Shown one piece after another: positions 1 through 9,292 of a stretch of 64,000 bases of DNA. The position numbers and the translations under genes are program-made. How positions within the stretch are numbered: position 1 is the first letter of the stretch; every line of letters starts with the position of its first letter. Source of the DNA: Maribellus comscasis. GTDB lineage: Bacteria; Bacteroidota; Bacteroidia; Bacteroidales; Prolixibacteraceae. The stretch lies in the NCBI RefSeq assembly GCF_009762775.1, contig NZ_CP046401.1, positions 6,398,001 through 6,462,000 on the forward strand, read 5' to 3'. A model generated the notes under the pieces. That model was given only the letters and a program-made list of their open reading frames with translations, did not search any database and was not told the DNA's origin.

Positions 1-378
1 ACTATTAAACAAATCGTCGCTCACATCTTCACCGATTTCTGCGTTGATTACCAGGTTGGCCTGTGCAATACCCTGATAATTTTCGCTCCAGGTTTCTTCA
101 AAAATACCCAAACTTGGTGTATGTGTGCCATAAGTATAAGCAATCGCATTTTTATTTTTCCTACCAAAACAATTATCAGAATATTGTTCAAGACGAAGCA
201 TTCTAAGGTCATCCATATAGGTATAAATATTAAGTGTTGCACTTCTAATCTCACTTTCACTTCTGAAAAAGTTTTGTGGATCGAGGTCACTAATTGGTGA
301 TCTATCTAAAAATTCTTCACAGGAAGACAGGCCAGCTAATCCAATAAATACAAGTATTATATTCAGTATTTTTTTCAT
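1..378 (-). CDS. SusD-like nutrient-binding outer membrane lipoprotein, N-terminal part (cut by window edge)
   Basis: Only the first ~126 codons are inside the window; the reading frame is open to base 1. The start ATG lies at 378-376. It is followed by a lipoprotein signal peptide ending in LSSC and by EEFLDRSP, the acidic FLD motif typical right after the lipid-anchored cysteine of SusD/RagB proteins. The next segment (DPQNFFRSESEIRSAT) matches the start of the SusD TPR-like fold, where an FF/FRSE segment is common. SusD proteins sit on the outer surface as lids over SusC transporters and bind glycans. The gene follows the SusC gene with a ~24-base gap, as expected for a susCD pair. The substrate cannot be told from this fragment. 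Confidence 0.9.
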   Translation of the reverse strand, partial: MKKILNIILVFIGLAGLSSCEEFLDRSPISDLDPQNFFRSESEIRSATLNIYTYMDDLRMLRLEQYSDNCFGRKNKNAIAYTYGTHTPSLGIFEETWSENYQGIAQANLVINAEIGEDVSDDLFNS

Positions 379-402
379 TGTTCTTCTGTTTTAGTTTTAA
401 CA

Positions 403-3400
403 TTAAATTTGTACCTGAAGTCCAAAAGTGTAAGTTTTACTTGGTGGCACAACGCCTTGTTTCGACGTATCATCAAAATCATTGGTTTCAGGATCGAGTC
501 CTTTGAACCCGGTCAGGATAAATAAATTCCTAAAGTTAGCATAGATGCGAACGTGTTTAAGCCCAATTGAATGTAACACAGATTTTGGCAGAGTATATCC
601 AAAAGTCAAGTCTTTTCCGCGTAAATAAGAAGCATCTTCAACATAAAAGTCCGACATACGAACCTGACTGTCAAGCGACCGTACTTTAGGATATTTTGCT
701 GTTTGATTTTCTGGAGTCCACCTATCTAAAAGAAACGTTGGTTTATTAACTGCCAATGAACGGAACGAACTTTGCCACATTGAACCGTAAAGAATTTCTT
801 CCATTCCCTGAACACCTTCAAGCAATAACGAAAAATCAAAATTTTTCCACCTGACACTGAGGTTTAATGAATAAATGAAATCAGGATGTGGATCGCCAAT
901 AATTTCACGGTCTTCGTCGGTGATCTCCCCATCGCCTGAAATATCTTTCGTCCAAAGGTCGCCGGCAGTAATATTTAAATCTTGTTCGGGAATCAAACCA
1001 CCATCAATTTGTTCCTGTGTTGCAATTCCACCAATACGGTAGCCATAATAAGCATCGATGGGTTGTCCTTCCTGCCAAATGTAATAGTCTTTGTCACCAG
1101 GATAAACAGGGGCACCATTATTATTCAAACTGGTAATTTCATTTTTGTATCCTGAAACATTAAGATTGGCCCCTAGCTGCAATCCATTACTAAACCTTCG
1201 GTTCCATCCAAATGTGAAATCCCATCCAACATTTTGTACCTCTGCAATGTTCCTGTACGGCCCTTGCTGTACTCCAACTGTAGCAGGAATAGCAATCCGA
1301 TATAAAACATCACTACTTATTTTTTTGTAAAGGTCCAGCGATACATTAAACTGTTCATACATATTCAGGTCAATACCAACATTTCCCATGGTGGTTGTTT
1401 CCCATGAGATATCAGTGTTTGCAAGCGAGCCAATACCAATTGTAGTTTCCAGTTCGTCATCCACGGGGTATGAGGTATTTTCATCAGCCACAAGCAGGTC
1501 TCTTGCGGCATAGTTATCGATATTCTGGTTTCCCAATTGTCCGTATGAAAGCCTTAGCTTTAAGTTATCTATATTGCTTGCATCTTTCATAAAATTTTCC
1601 TCTGAAATCCTCCATCCGAAAGAAGCTGATGGGAATACTCCCCACTGATTTCCTGAACTGAAACGCGAAGAGCCATCCAAACGAACATTCATTTCCAAAA
1701 GATATCGGTCGGAATAATTGTAATTCACACGGCCAAAAAATGATGATAAGGCATATTCCGTAGCACCAGCCCAGTTTGCCATCGTTGCTGAAGACCCCAG
1801 GTTCAATTCAGGTTGAAAATTGTTTAGTAATTCCTGCCTGCTGGCTCCAAACATTTTATATATATATGACTCAAACGAAGTACCTCCCAGTATCGCCAGC
1901 TCTGAGTTTTCAGTAAAATCAAAACTATAGACAGCCGTGGCTGTCCCCGTCTGTTTCATCGATTCTGACGACTCCAGCGATAATTCAGAAATCTCATATC
2001 CTTCAGTCGTTTCCCAAAAGTTATAGGTATAACGTGCAGGAGTAAATTCGTCTTGCTTATCAAAATTTCTAACTTGTGAGTATTCAACAGTGATATCCAA
2101 ATTCTTCACCAATGAAAGCTTAGTTCCCAGCAAGCCAACTACCTGATTTTGCGTGGTTTTATCATGTGCTCCCAAGGCAAGTGTTGGTGCTTCTGAATTA
2201 TACATGTCATTTGGGAAATAGTATCCATACCATCCAGGCACATGCCATCTGTTTGAACCTGAATCGTATTCATTTCTATAATAAAAAAGCTTGGAATAGA
2301 ATCTTATTCTGTCGTCCAGCAATGAAGCATCGTAATTCATTTTTATATTGTACGTTTCAGCTTCGTTACCAATCAATATACCTTCCTGGTTGGTGTAACC
2401 AATTCCTACCCGGCCATAGCTGTTTTCTCCTCCACCTTCAACACTTAAATAGTGTTTCTGTAAGGGAGCAGCACGGAAGGACATTTTTTTGTAATCTACA
2501 TTTTGATAATAACCATTGGCGTGAAAATCAGCCAGTTCAGCTTCAGAAAGGTTGTTTGGGAAATTAATGTCATCAACATAAATGGCATTTTGCAATTTGG
2601 TTAAATCATCGTCTGAAAAATAAAGAGAGATTCCATCATTGGCCAGCGCTTCGTTGTACAACATGGCATGCTCGTAAGCGTTCATCATATCAGGAATATT
2701 GGTGACTTGCTGAATACCGTAATAACTATTGTAATTTATACTGGTTGGTTGGTTCTTTCTGCTGTCTTTTGTGGTAATCAGAATTACCCCGTTGGCAGCC
2801 CGGCTCCCATAGATAGCAGCAGAAGCAGCGTCCTTCAATATTGAAATGTTTTCAATATCCATAGGGTCTACGCTGTTTATATCCATCTCTACCCCATCAA
2901 CGAGTACCAATGGATTTTGTCCCGCATTCAATGTCCCAATTCCACGTATTTTAATACTTGAATTGTCTTCTCCTGCCAGACCTGAATTTTGTCGAATGGT
3001 GACCCCTGATGTTTTTCCCTGCAAAGCACTGCTGGTATTCGTAACAGCAGAACTTTGCAAGGTTTCAGTGTCTACCTGGGAAATCGATCCGGTCAGATTA
3101 ATTTTCTTTTGGGAACCATAGCCAACTGCCACAACTTCTTCTATTCCAATAGCATCTATGTGCATTACAACATCGATCTGCGGTTGATTGTCTACTTTAA
3201 CTTCTTGCGTTTTCATTCCTACAAAAGAGAATAATAATGTAGCGTCTTTAGGTATGTTGGAAATTGAATATTCTCCATCGGCATTGGTCACCGTTCCCTG
3301 AATAGTACCTTTTACTACTACTGTTACTCCGGGAAGAGCTATCCCGTCTCTATCCGATACCTTACCCTTTACTGATAAATTTTCCTGTTGAGAGTTTACT

Positions 3401-3759
3401 TTTAAAACAATTAAATTGCCTCCAACTATTTCATACGAAATATTTGAATCAGCAAATAGTCCCTTCAGCATTGATTCTATGTCTGCATCTTTTGTAGAGA
3501 ATTCAATTTTTTTGTTTATATCCTTAAAATCAGCATTATAAAAGAACCTGAAATTGCTGTTGCTCTCAATAAACTCAAAAGCATCGCTGATTGTTTTGCC
3601 TTTTAATTCCAATCCCAGTTTTGCATCCTGAGAATAAACAGAAGCATTTAAACTACTTATTAGGGTAAAACACAAAAGGATTGTTAGTCTCATAATTAAT
3701 AAAAACTTTTTCAGCCTTACCTGAGCGGGCAAAGCACGGTTAATTAATTTTTTTTTCAT
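403..3759 (-). CDS. SusC/RagA-family TonB-dependent outer membrane transporter with STN domain
   Basis: This 1118-residue protein has the full SusC layout. A signal segment ends near residue 43 (SVYSQ). A secretin/TonB short N-terminal (STN) domain spans about 45-120, a carboxypeptidase-regulatory-like beta-sandwich about 130-200 (SFVGMKTQE), and the plug about 210-330 (EEVVAVGYGSQKK; ANGVILITTK). The rest forms the beta-barrel. It should import glycan fragments together with the SusD encoded just downstream. The STN domain marks receptors that signal through a FecR/ECF sigma pair, and exactly that pair is encoded upstream on the same strand. Length is normal for the family. The substrate is not predictable from sequence alone. 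Confidence 0.96.
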   Translation of the reverse strand: MKKKLINRALPAQVRLKKFLLIMRLTILLCFTLISSLNASVYSQDAKLGLELKGKTISDAFEFIESNSNFRFFYNADFKDINKKIEFSTKDADIESMLKGLFADSNISYEIVGGNLIVLKVNSQQENLSVKGKVSDRDGIALPGVTVVVKGTIQGTVTNADGEYSISNIPKDATLLFSFVGMKTQEVKVDNQPQIDVVMHIDAIGIEEVVAVGYGSQKKINLTGSISQVDTETLQSSAVTNTSSALQGKTSGVTIRQNSGLAGEDNSSIKIRGIGTLNAGQNPLVLVDGVEMDINSVDPMDIENISILKDAASAAIYGSRAANGVILITTKDSRKNQPTSINYNSYYGIQQVTNIPDMMNAYEHAMLYNEALANDGISLYFSDDDLTKLQNAIYVDDINFPNNLSEAELADFHANGYYQNVDYKKMSFRAAPLQKHYLSVEGGGENSYGRVGIGYTNQEGILIGNEAETYNIKMNYDASLLDDRIRFYSKLFYYRNEYDSGSNRWHVPGWYGYYFPNDMYNSEAPTLALGAHDKTTQNQVVGLLGTKLSLVKNLDITVEYSQVRNFDKQDEFTPARYTYNFWETTEGYEISELSLESSESMKQTGTATAVYSFDFTENSELAILGGTSFESYIYKMFGASRQELLNNFQPELNLGSSATMANWAGATEYALSSFFGRVNYNYSDRYLLEMNVRLDGSSRFSSGNQWGVFPSASFGWRISEENFMKDASNIDNLKLRLSYGQLGNQNIDNYAARDLLVADENTSYPVDDELETTIGIGSLANTDISWETTTMGNVGIDLNMYEQFNVSLDLYKKISSDVLYRIAIPATVGVQQGPYRNIAEVQNVGWDFTFGWNRRFSNGLQLGANLNVSGYKNEITSLNNNGAPVYPGDKDYYIWQEGQPIDAYYGYRIGGIATQEQIDGGLIPEQDLNITAGDLWTKDISGDGEITDEDREIIGDPHPDFIYSLNLSVRWKNFDFSLLLEGVQGMEEILYGSMWQSSFRSLAVNKPTFLLDRWTPENQTAKYPKVRSLDSQVRMSDFYVEDASYLRGKDLTFGYTLPKSVLHSIGLKHVRIYANFRNLFILTGFKGLDPETNDFDDTSKQGVVPPSKTYTFGLQVQI

Positions 3760-3838
3760 AAATTTGATTTGTTAAAGATTTGATATTTAATGCCATAAGT
3801 TTTGATAGACTGGCATTATCAAAGTTGAATCATTTAAT

Positions 3839-3868
3839 AGGGAAACAGACCTGCAAATTTGTTTCCCT
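3839..3868 (-). promoter_or_regulatory. Stem-loop between fecR and susC
   Basis: A 9-bp perfect stem (AGGGAAACA pairing with TGTTTCCCT, 12-base loop) lies in the 158-base gap between the FecR and SusC genes. A second possible stem is at 3789-3817 (AATGCCA/TGGCATT). The T-run follows the stem on the plus strand, so on the minus-strand transcript this is not a classical terminator. It may be an attenuator or an RNA-stability element that sets SusC against FecR expression. The other SusC locus in this window has a matching pair of hairpins at the same place (10320-10374). Confidence 0.5.
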
Positions 3869-3917
3869 TTTTGTTTTATTGCATAAGCATCAGTTTTAGT
3901 TAGACATTTGATTATGT

Positions 3918-5042
3918 TTATTGTAGTTGTTTTTCGTATTCGTTCATTCTTTCACTATTCACCATAAGTGTTACCACATTCCCATCGATACTGTAATCAA
4001 AAGGAGCTGATAATTTAATCGCATCCAACACTTGCTGTAATGTTTCATCATCGAGTGTTCCTGTAAATTTGTAATTTTGAATCTTATCAGATTTACATTG
4101 AAACTTTACATTAAATTTCCGTTCAAGCTCTATCAGTATTTCTGAAAGCTTTTTTGCATTAAAAACCAATTTATTATTCTTCCACGCGATATCTGGTATA
4201 GGATCTATTTTTTCCTGTATTATCAATTTGGCTGAAGCAGCCATTTCAAATTCTTTTCTACTATCAGATTCATTATCAGGAATATCTTCCACTTCCACTT
4301 TACTTCTTTTTTTTACCAAAACGGCCTTTTGATTTGGGAGTAAATAAATATTTTCAGAAAATTTATATGCATTTGCCTCACTTTCCAATTTAACCTTTCC
4401 TTCAATCAGAGTGGTTTCAATCACTTCATCATCTTTGTATGCTTTTACATTGAATTGAGTCCCTAATGCAGTTATTTTCAGGTCCAATGCATTTACAACA
4501 AATGGAAGTTCCTTATTCTTACTAACGTCAAAGAAACCTTCACCGGTTAGAGAAAGGTTACGATTAGTAACATTAAAATCAGTTGAATAGCGCAATTTAC
4601 TACCTGCGTTTAGCCACACCTTTGAACTATCGGGTAAAACAACCTCAGATCTTGCGCCATAAGGGGCTACTACTTCACAATACTGTTGTTTTATTTGTTC
4701 TTTTTTGAGTGCCTGCCTGAAAACTAAAAATGAAGCCAGTCCGCCAAACAGAAATACAATGATCAACACTGCCGCAACTTGTAATAATTTTTTTAAGGGA
4801 ACTATTTTTTGATGTGAATCAATTCTGCTTTCAACGTGTATTTTGCCTCTTATTTTTTCATATAATACTTCATAGTTAAGATTACGGGAGTCGGTACTAA
4901 TTAACGTATTTAGTTCTCCATCCATCCATTCTTTTACCTGTTCTCTGTCTCTTAATTGCTCATCCAATTTTCTTAAGTCAGATAATCTATATTGACCAGA
5001 TTCTATTTTGTCTACTAAATTCTTAAACTCCTGAAAGGTCAT
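3918..5042 (-). CDS. FecR-family anti-sigma factor / transmembrane signal transducer
   Basis: This 374-residue protein has a short cytoplasmic N-terminus (1-85), which in the family binds the ECF sigma factor. One transmembrane helix spans about 86-108 (rich in V, L, I and F). A periplasmic FecR domain covers about 120-220 (VVLPDSSKVWLNAGSKL; LTGEGFFDV), and a C-terminal DUF4974-type domain about 290-358, which in this family contacts the STN domain of SusC. It lies between the sigma gene (5188-5793) and the STN-type SusC gene (403-3759), all on the minus strand. That is the standard order of a trans-envelope signalling cassette in Bacteroidota. The pairing with both neighbours is inferred from this order. 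Confidence 0.95.
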   Translation of the reverse strand: MTFQEFKNLVDKIESGQYRLSDLRKLDEQLRDREQVKEWMDGELNTLISTDSRNLNYEVLYEKIRGKIHVESRIDSHQKIVPLKKLLQVAAVLIIVFLFGGLASFLVFRQALKKEQIKQQYCEVVAPYGARSEVVLPDSSKVWLNAGSKLRYSTDFNVTNRNLSLTGEGFFDVSKNKELPFVVNALDLKITALGTQFNVKAYKDDEVIETTLIEGKVKLESEANAYKFSENIYLLPNQKAVLVKKRSKVEVEDIPDNESDSRKEFEMAASAKLIIQEKIDPIPDIAWKNNKLVFNAKKLSEILIELERKFNVKFQCKSDKIQNYKFTGTLDDETLQQVLDAIKLSAPFDYSIDGNVVTLMVNSERMNEYEKQLQ

Positions 5043-5187
5043 AATTCATTTGTATGTATATAAGTAGTACAACAACCCCGGGCGAACTACTCATAAGAAA
5101 TGCAAAATAATTTATAGCTTTTACCAGATGCCTAATAAATTGACCTACCTAACTAAAAGGATAACTATGAGAGTAACTAAAAAATAG

Positions 5188-5793
5188 TTACGATGATTGT
5201 CTGTAGTCAGCAGACAAGTTAACGATTAAAAAAAGAAAAAGTATATCTCCGCTCAATTTACTTTTAATAAACTTACCAGCCCGGTAAATCTGATTCTCAA
5301 CTGTTCGAATAGAAATATTAAATTTTTTAGCAATTTCAGAATGTGGTGTTCCGTCTAATCTACTAAGTTGGAAAATTTTACGCTGTTTATCAGGGAGTTG
5401 GGAAATAATTTGGTCAATTGTTTCTTTGAGTTCTTTAAAATAAATTTTATCTTCAATATCGTTCTCAGAATTTATATCATTATGCGTAAGATAATATTGA
5501 TATTTACGCTCAACTACTTTCCTTTTTAAATGATTATAGACTTTATTAACTGCTATCTGAAAAAGATAGCTTTTCACTGATTTATCAATTTGCAGATTTT
5601 TACGGTTTTCCCAAACGCTCAAAAAAACATCCTGAATTATCTCTTCAGCTTCAGTAGTCTCTTTAAGATACTGTGATATGAACTTAAGAAGTTGCTGACA
5701 ATACAAATCATATAGTTTTTTAAATGCATCAACGTCATCGGATTTTATTCTTTCTGTCAGCTGGTTTTCATCATATTTTGTTTGTCTTCCCAA
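5188..5793 (-). CDS. ECF-type RNA polymerase sigma factor (FecI-like)
   Basis: This 201-residue protein has sigma region 2 at about 20-90 (AEEIIQDVFLSVWENR is the conserved core-binding segment) and region 4 at about 130-190. Region 4 contains a helix-turn-helix with HSEIAKKFNISIRTVENQI. The VENQIYRA ending is typical of Bacteroidota SusC-linked ECF sigma factors. It should direct transcription of the adjacent susCD operon once FecR releases it. The ATG at 5793 precedes an acidic N-terminus of normal length. The stop is followed by ~145 bases before fecR. The C-terminal tail (SGDILFLFLIVNL) is hydrophobic, which is also common in this group. Confidence 0.95.
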   Translation of the reverse strand: MGRQTKYDENQLTERIKSDDVDAFKKLYDLYCQQLLKFISQYLKETTEAEEIIQDVFLSVWENRKNLQIDKSVKSYLFQIAVNKVYNHLKRKVVERKYQYYLTHNDINSENDIEDKIYFKELKETIDQIISQLPDKQRKIFQLSRLDGTPHSEIAKKFNISIRTVENQIYRAGKFIKSKLSGDILFLFLIVNLSADYRQSS

Positions 5794-5818
5794 GTTTAGG
5801 CAGATTTAAGGTGGTAAA

Positions 5819-5854
5819 CAAAATTATAATTTTTTATCACTATTATCCGACAAA
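5819..5854 (-). promoter_or_regulatory. Possible Bacteroidota-type promoter of the sigma gene
   Basis: Read on the minus strand, a TTTG (complement of 5851-5854) is followed by TAATTTTG (complement of 5819-5826), which fits the -7 consensus TAnnTTTG. The spacing of 24 bases is longer than the usual ~19-20, so this is only a weak candidate. It lies 25-60 bases upstream of the sigma factor start. Confidence 0.22.
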
Positions 5855-6049
5855 AGTAGGGATTTCAAATCTTATTTTCTGTAACACCTTGTTTATGGGC
5901 ATTTAATTTTTTGTTTCAAAACGCCCCCTTAAATCAGGTTTAACTGAAGTTGACATAGAGGTTCCCTCGACTTTATATGCGCGGCTGTTACATCGGTAAT
6001 TCTATCATATCGAGAATGCTAATCAGTTTTATTTTCCAGTTAATGGTTA

Positions 6050-6602
6050 AAACCCTGCAATTTCATTGCAGCAACTTTAGTTTCTACAAATTTCATAGAT
6101 TTACAGTATGGTCGATAATCGAAGGACAAGCCATAGTGTAAGTAAACTATCTGTTCATCTTGTCTGGGTAACGAAGTATCGTAATCATGTTTTACAAGGC
6201 GATATCCAACAACGAACGCGTGATTTGAAAATTCAGATTTGTAATAGTGAGAATGTTCAAATCTTAAAGGGAGTTGTGAGCAAGGATCATATTCATGTTC
6301 ACGTTGAATACCCTCCATCTTTAAGTGTGAGTAATTTGGTAAAGAAGTTAAAAGGTCGCACATCTCGTATTCTTCAAATCGAATTTTCTCAACTGAAACA
6401 GAAATATTGGGGCGTCATTTCTGGGCAGTTGGTTATGGTGCATGGAGAACAGGTCAAATAACAGATGAAATGGTACAAGATTATCTTGAACATCATCGGG
6501 AAAAGCCGAATACTGAAAAGGGGAATTGGATATTTGAGTAAAATAGAAAAATTTCATTTTTCCTTTTTTTGAACCTATGGATTTCTAATTCATAGTGGTT
6601 GA
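6050..6602 (+). mobile_element. IS200/IS605-type insertion sequence, decayed
   Basis: The element carries a single tnpA-like frame (6108-6541). Potential subterminal hairpins flank it. A 7-bp perfect stem CTGCAAT-TTC-ATTGCAG lies at 6055-6071, 37 bases before the ATG. An imperfect stem at about 6573-6600 pairs AACCTATG with CATAGTGGTT (one bulged base). IS200-type elements have such hairpins and no terminal inverted repeats. The exact ends are not certain. Its coding frame is broken, so it is probably immobile unless supplied with transposase in trans. Confidence 0.6.
6108..6541 (+). pseudogene. tnpA: IS200/IS605-family TnpA (HUH transposase), frameshifted
   Basis: The N-terminal part matches TnpA: RRTSHSVSKLSVHLVWVTKYR, then the HUH metal-binding pair within HIHVHVEYPP (about H63/H65), then a KLKGRTSR-type segment. 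At about 6411-6420 the frame breaks. Restoring one G in the run after ATATT continues the family consensus (RHFWAVGYG) in the next frame. It runs through ITDEMVQDYLEHH, which holds the catalytic tyrosine, to a TAA at 6539-6541. The unshifted frame ends early at 6461 and lacks the tyrosine. The product is therefore inactive unless ribosomes shift frame. A sequencing error in a G-run is the alternative. Confidence 0.85.
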
Positions 6603-6611
6603 GTTTTTGCA

Positions 6612-6829
6612 GGATTTACAAGCATTGGCAATTTGTTGAAAGAGATAGAACACACTGAACCACAAAACCGGAAGATTTCGGATGCAGAAGTAATTACAAC
6701 AACCGTTATCTCTGCTCTTTATTTCTCAGGTAACCCCCAAAGGCTATTTGTTTTATGCGCTCGGTGAACTTAATACCTAATATGCTCTCTAAAAGCCGTT
6801 TCAACAGGAGGTTGCACATGATAAGGGAT
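6612..6829 (+). pseudogene. IS982-type transposase remnant
   Basis: One frame from 6612 reads GFTSIGNLLKEIE...RKISDAEVITTTVISALYFSGN, resembling the N-terminal part of IS982-family transposases (a helical stretch with SDxEVIT). It hits a stop after about 50 codons. From about 6776 another frame gives PNMLSKSRFNRRLHMIRD, matching the conserved SRFNRRLH segment that follows in that family. The sequence then runs into the 3' end of the truncated hydrolase stub. No start codon, catalytic core or terminal repeats remain, so this is a small decayed fragment. The family assignment is from remembered motifs. Confidence 0.6.
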
Positions 6830-7147
6830 TTAATCGCTGACCTTTTCTTTATGAAACTGTACAAAATAGTCTATATATGTCTGCATGTAATCTGAATATT
6901 TTTTATCAATACTACCCAGTTGATCAATGGCTGAACCGAGAAAGCTAAAATCATATCCGTATTTTGCTTTGTCTGTTAAGTAATAAACCAGCTTATCTGA
7001 TCTCTGTATTACGGCGTCAGCAAACAAAGATGCGTATGGTACCTGCCTTTTCTCTGTTTGGCTATTTTGAGCTTGTGTTGAGCAATCATTAAACAGAAAT
7101 ATTATTAGTAATAGGGGGCACAATTTTAATTTACTACTATTTTTCAT
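6830..7147 (-). pseudogene. 5' stub of a GH88/GH105-like unsaturated glycuronyl hydrolase (lipoprotein), truncated
   Basis: The 105-residue frame starts with a lipoprotein-like signal (IIFLFNDC). It continues with YASLFADAVIQRSDKL...YGYDFSFLGSAIDQL...KKYSDYMQTYIDYFV, which resembles the first helices of the (alpha/alpha)6 barrel of GH88/GH105 enzymes (about 350-400 residues when complete). The similarity stops abruptly at about 6850, where the IS982-type remnant joins, and a stop follows after eight unrelated residues. The gene was probably cut by an insertion followed by deletion. The remaining stub lacks the catalytic aspartate, so no activity is expected. The family call rests on a short region. 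Confidence 0.5.
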
Positions 7148-8589
7148 TTTTAATTTTTTGGGATGCTTTCCTCCTGAAAAAGAGTTTACATATGATGTTT
7201 TCTAAAAATATGAGAAACGCCGTTTTTAGCCTCTTGATATTTTTGCGTTTTTATTGCTGAAGATAAAAATACAAAGTAGCTAATAATTCGATGGGGCAGG
7301 TTATACCAGTTTGCGGGTATTTCAAAAGGAAATATTCACAAACACTACATTTTATGAGATTGAAGGATATTTTTTATTCAAACCGGAATCTGTATGGATG
7401 CTTTAACCAACTTTATCCCTTTCAAAAGGTCTTATCGAAAATGGTTGCCTGAACGCGTATTGCTATAAGATTAAAAACTTAAAACGGCCTAAACTTTTAA
7501 CGGTCTGTTTTATAATGTAAAAGACACACCCACTATAATATTTGGTGTTCTTTTTTCTTCGTGAAGAAAAGTACTAATTTTTCAACAAAAATCAAATGTT
7601 ACTCAAGATTGCCTATTGCTTTCAATGCTTATACAATTGGTAGCAGCAATTGCCTCGGTTGACTTAATCTGAAAAATGTGTTACAATGTTTCCTGGATAT
7701 TGATTTCATCCGGTTTTGTTTTGATGGACCTTAGACGTTTGTTCGGGTTTTCGACTTTGTTCTGGGAAACCCGGCTGATTTCAAAATGAAGAAATAAACA
7801 GTTGGAATGGTGTTTTAATCTTAGTATTAATCAAATAATTCTCCGAGGCTTTGCCTCGGGGTTACCTTATATTCTCTCCTGATTGTTCAAATACCTTTAA
7901 GAATAACCAAATGTTAGTATAATACATATCAATTGAGTTATTCGGGGATACAATAATTGTAAATCGACCTACATTTTATTAAACTGAAAATACCTATTAA
8001 ATTAAATGTGAAATTTTGTTCCATTTTTAGAAATGATGCCTCAACGTTTTTATATGCAGTGAACTGTAAGAGGACTAGGTTAAAAATGATCTAATCTATT
8101 GATATACAGATATTATTAAAATAATACCTGAAGCTTTTTATGGAATTAAAAATCAATTAGTTGCAGTATTTGAATTTTGTGGCTCTTTTTGTTTGTGTAT
8201 AAATTTTTTTCTTTTCCTCAGATAAAAAACAGTCTGGCCGTGTGATATCCTTACAAAACAGTTACAACAGAAAATGTATAAGTAGCTAAAATTTATGCTA
8301 ATAAAAGATGGCGTACTTACCAGGTGTTGTCGGCAGAATTGGTCTCGAAAGAGAAAATCAGGAAACATTTGAAGTATCAGGAAAGGCAACAATGCTTCAA
8401 TTTCTGACCACTTATTGATGCTTTTCTTTAATCCTAAATTGTTGGAATATAGTTTTTTATTGTTGTGTGATTATAATATATTGTTGATTTTCTAGGCACA
8501 GAGAATTTTACAATTTTGTTTATTTTTTACAAGAATCGGCTTCCTTAAAATCTAAAAATGTTTAAAATTGTAGTTAAAACTAAATCTGG
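7148..8589. other. 1.4-kb gene-free stretch with coding-like debris
   Basis: No frame here is long, family-like and well started. An AT-rich stretch with several short broken frames (for example around 7310-7450 and 7600-7800) may be remains of inserted or deleted genes, but none could be assigned. A perfect 7-bp stem (CCGAGGC-TTT-GCCTCGG) lies at 7843-7859. The 79-codon minus-strand frame at 8153-8392 has no recognisable features and looks spurious. The last ~150 bases should contain the promoter of the sigma factor gene at 8590. Confidence 0.5.
7843..7859. repeat. GC-rich perfect hairpin
   Basis: CCGAGGC, a TTT loop and GCCTCGG form a 7-bp perfect stem, standing out in AT-rich DNA. There is no T-run next to it, so a terminator role is not supported. 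Short GC-rich palindromes of this kind can mark ends of IS200-like or REP-associated elements; that reading is an inference. Confidence 0.45.
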
Positions 8590-9177
8590 ATGAATTCTTT
8601 GTCAAACGACGTAATTACTTTATTAAACCAAAAGCAAAAAGCTGCCTTTGAAGTAATTTTTAATTTATATTATCCTCGTCTGGTTTGTTTTGCACAAGAA
8701 TATGTTTCGTTTGAAGTGGCGCGAAACCTTGTTCAGGACGCTTTTCTTTCTTTTTGGGAAAAGAATCCTCATGTTATAAGTGAATCCCAGTTGCAAAGTT
8801 ATTTATATACCACGGTAAAAAACAGTTGTATTTCACGTTTAAGACATGAGAAGATTAAAAAGAAATTTGTTGAAGAGTCTGAACGTAAAATCCAAAAGCA
8901 TTTGTATATATCGGCTTTGGAAAATTTGGATACCTCAACTATCGCTTTTCAGGAAATAGAAACGATAATTGAAAGAACGCTTGCAGAATTACCCCCCCGT
9001 TGTCGGGAGGTATTTATTTTAAGTCGTTTTGAAGGCAAAAAGAATCATGAAGTAGCCGGAGAGTTAAATATTTCACAAAAGGCAGTAGAGGCTCAAATAA
9101 CCAAAGCGCTGAAGATATTCAGGGTTGCCCTAAAGGATTTCCTTCCGATTGTTGCTTATTTGCTGTATATCAGGTAG
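8590..9177 (+). CDS. ECF-type RNA polymerase sigma factor (FecI-like)
   Basis: This 195-residue protein has sigma region 2 at about 15-85 (ARNLVQDAFLSFWEK) and region 4 at about 125-185 (LPPRCREVFILSRFEG; HEVAGELNISQKAVEAQI). This is the pattern of SusC-linked ECF sigma factors in Bacteroidota. It is the first gene of a plus-strand set sigma, FecR (9293), SusC (10430) and SusD (13841), and should activate that set when the matching FecR receives a signal from SusC. It is clearly diverged from the minus-strand sigma factor at 5188-5793 (region 4 ends VEAQITKA rather than VENQIYRA), so the two systems probably respond to different ligands. Confidence 0.95.
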   Translation: MNSLSNDVITLLNQKQKAAFEVIFNLYYPRLVCFAQEYVSFEVARNLVQDAFLSFWEKNPHVISESQLQSYLYTTVKNSCISRLRHEKIKKKFVEESERKIQKHLYISALENLDTSTIAFQEIETIIERTLAELPPRCREVFILSRFEGKKNHEVAGELNISQKAVEAQITKALKIFRVALKDFLPIVAYLLYIR

Positions 9178-9292
9178 ATAGAGTTAGGTGTCTTTTGTTG
9201 GCTATATTCTGCCATCATAAAATCAGAAAAATCTTTGGTTCCGGGATAGGGTGTATGTAATGTGATGCGTTTTACTATATAGATACGGAAAA

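Noticed and set aside
6040..6363. 107-codon minus-strand frame
   Set aside because: It runs opposite to the transposase frame and looks like its shadow.
7750..7800. A FDFVLGNP-like stretch reminiscent of the NPPY motif of DNA methyltransferases
   Set aside because: The frame is short, flanked by stops, and the motif continues as ADF instead of PY or PF; no other methyltransferase motif is nearby.
8153..8392. 79-codon minus-strand frame
   Set aside because: No domain, no signal and Cys/Phe-rich low-information wording; it lies in a decayed region and is likely a chance frame.
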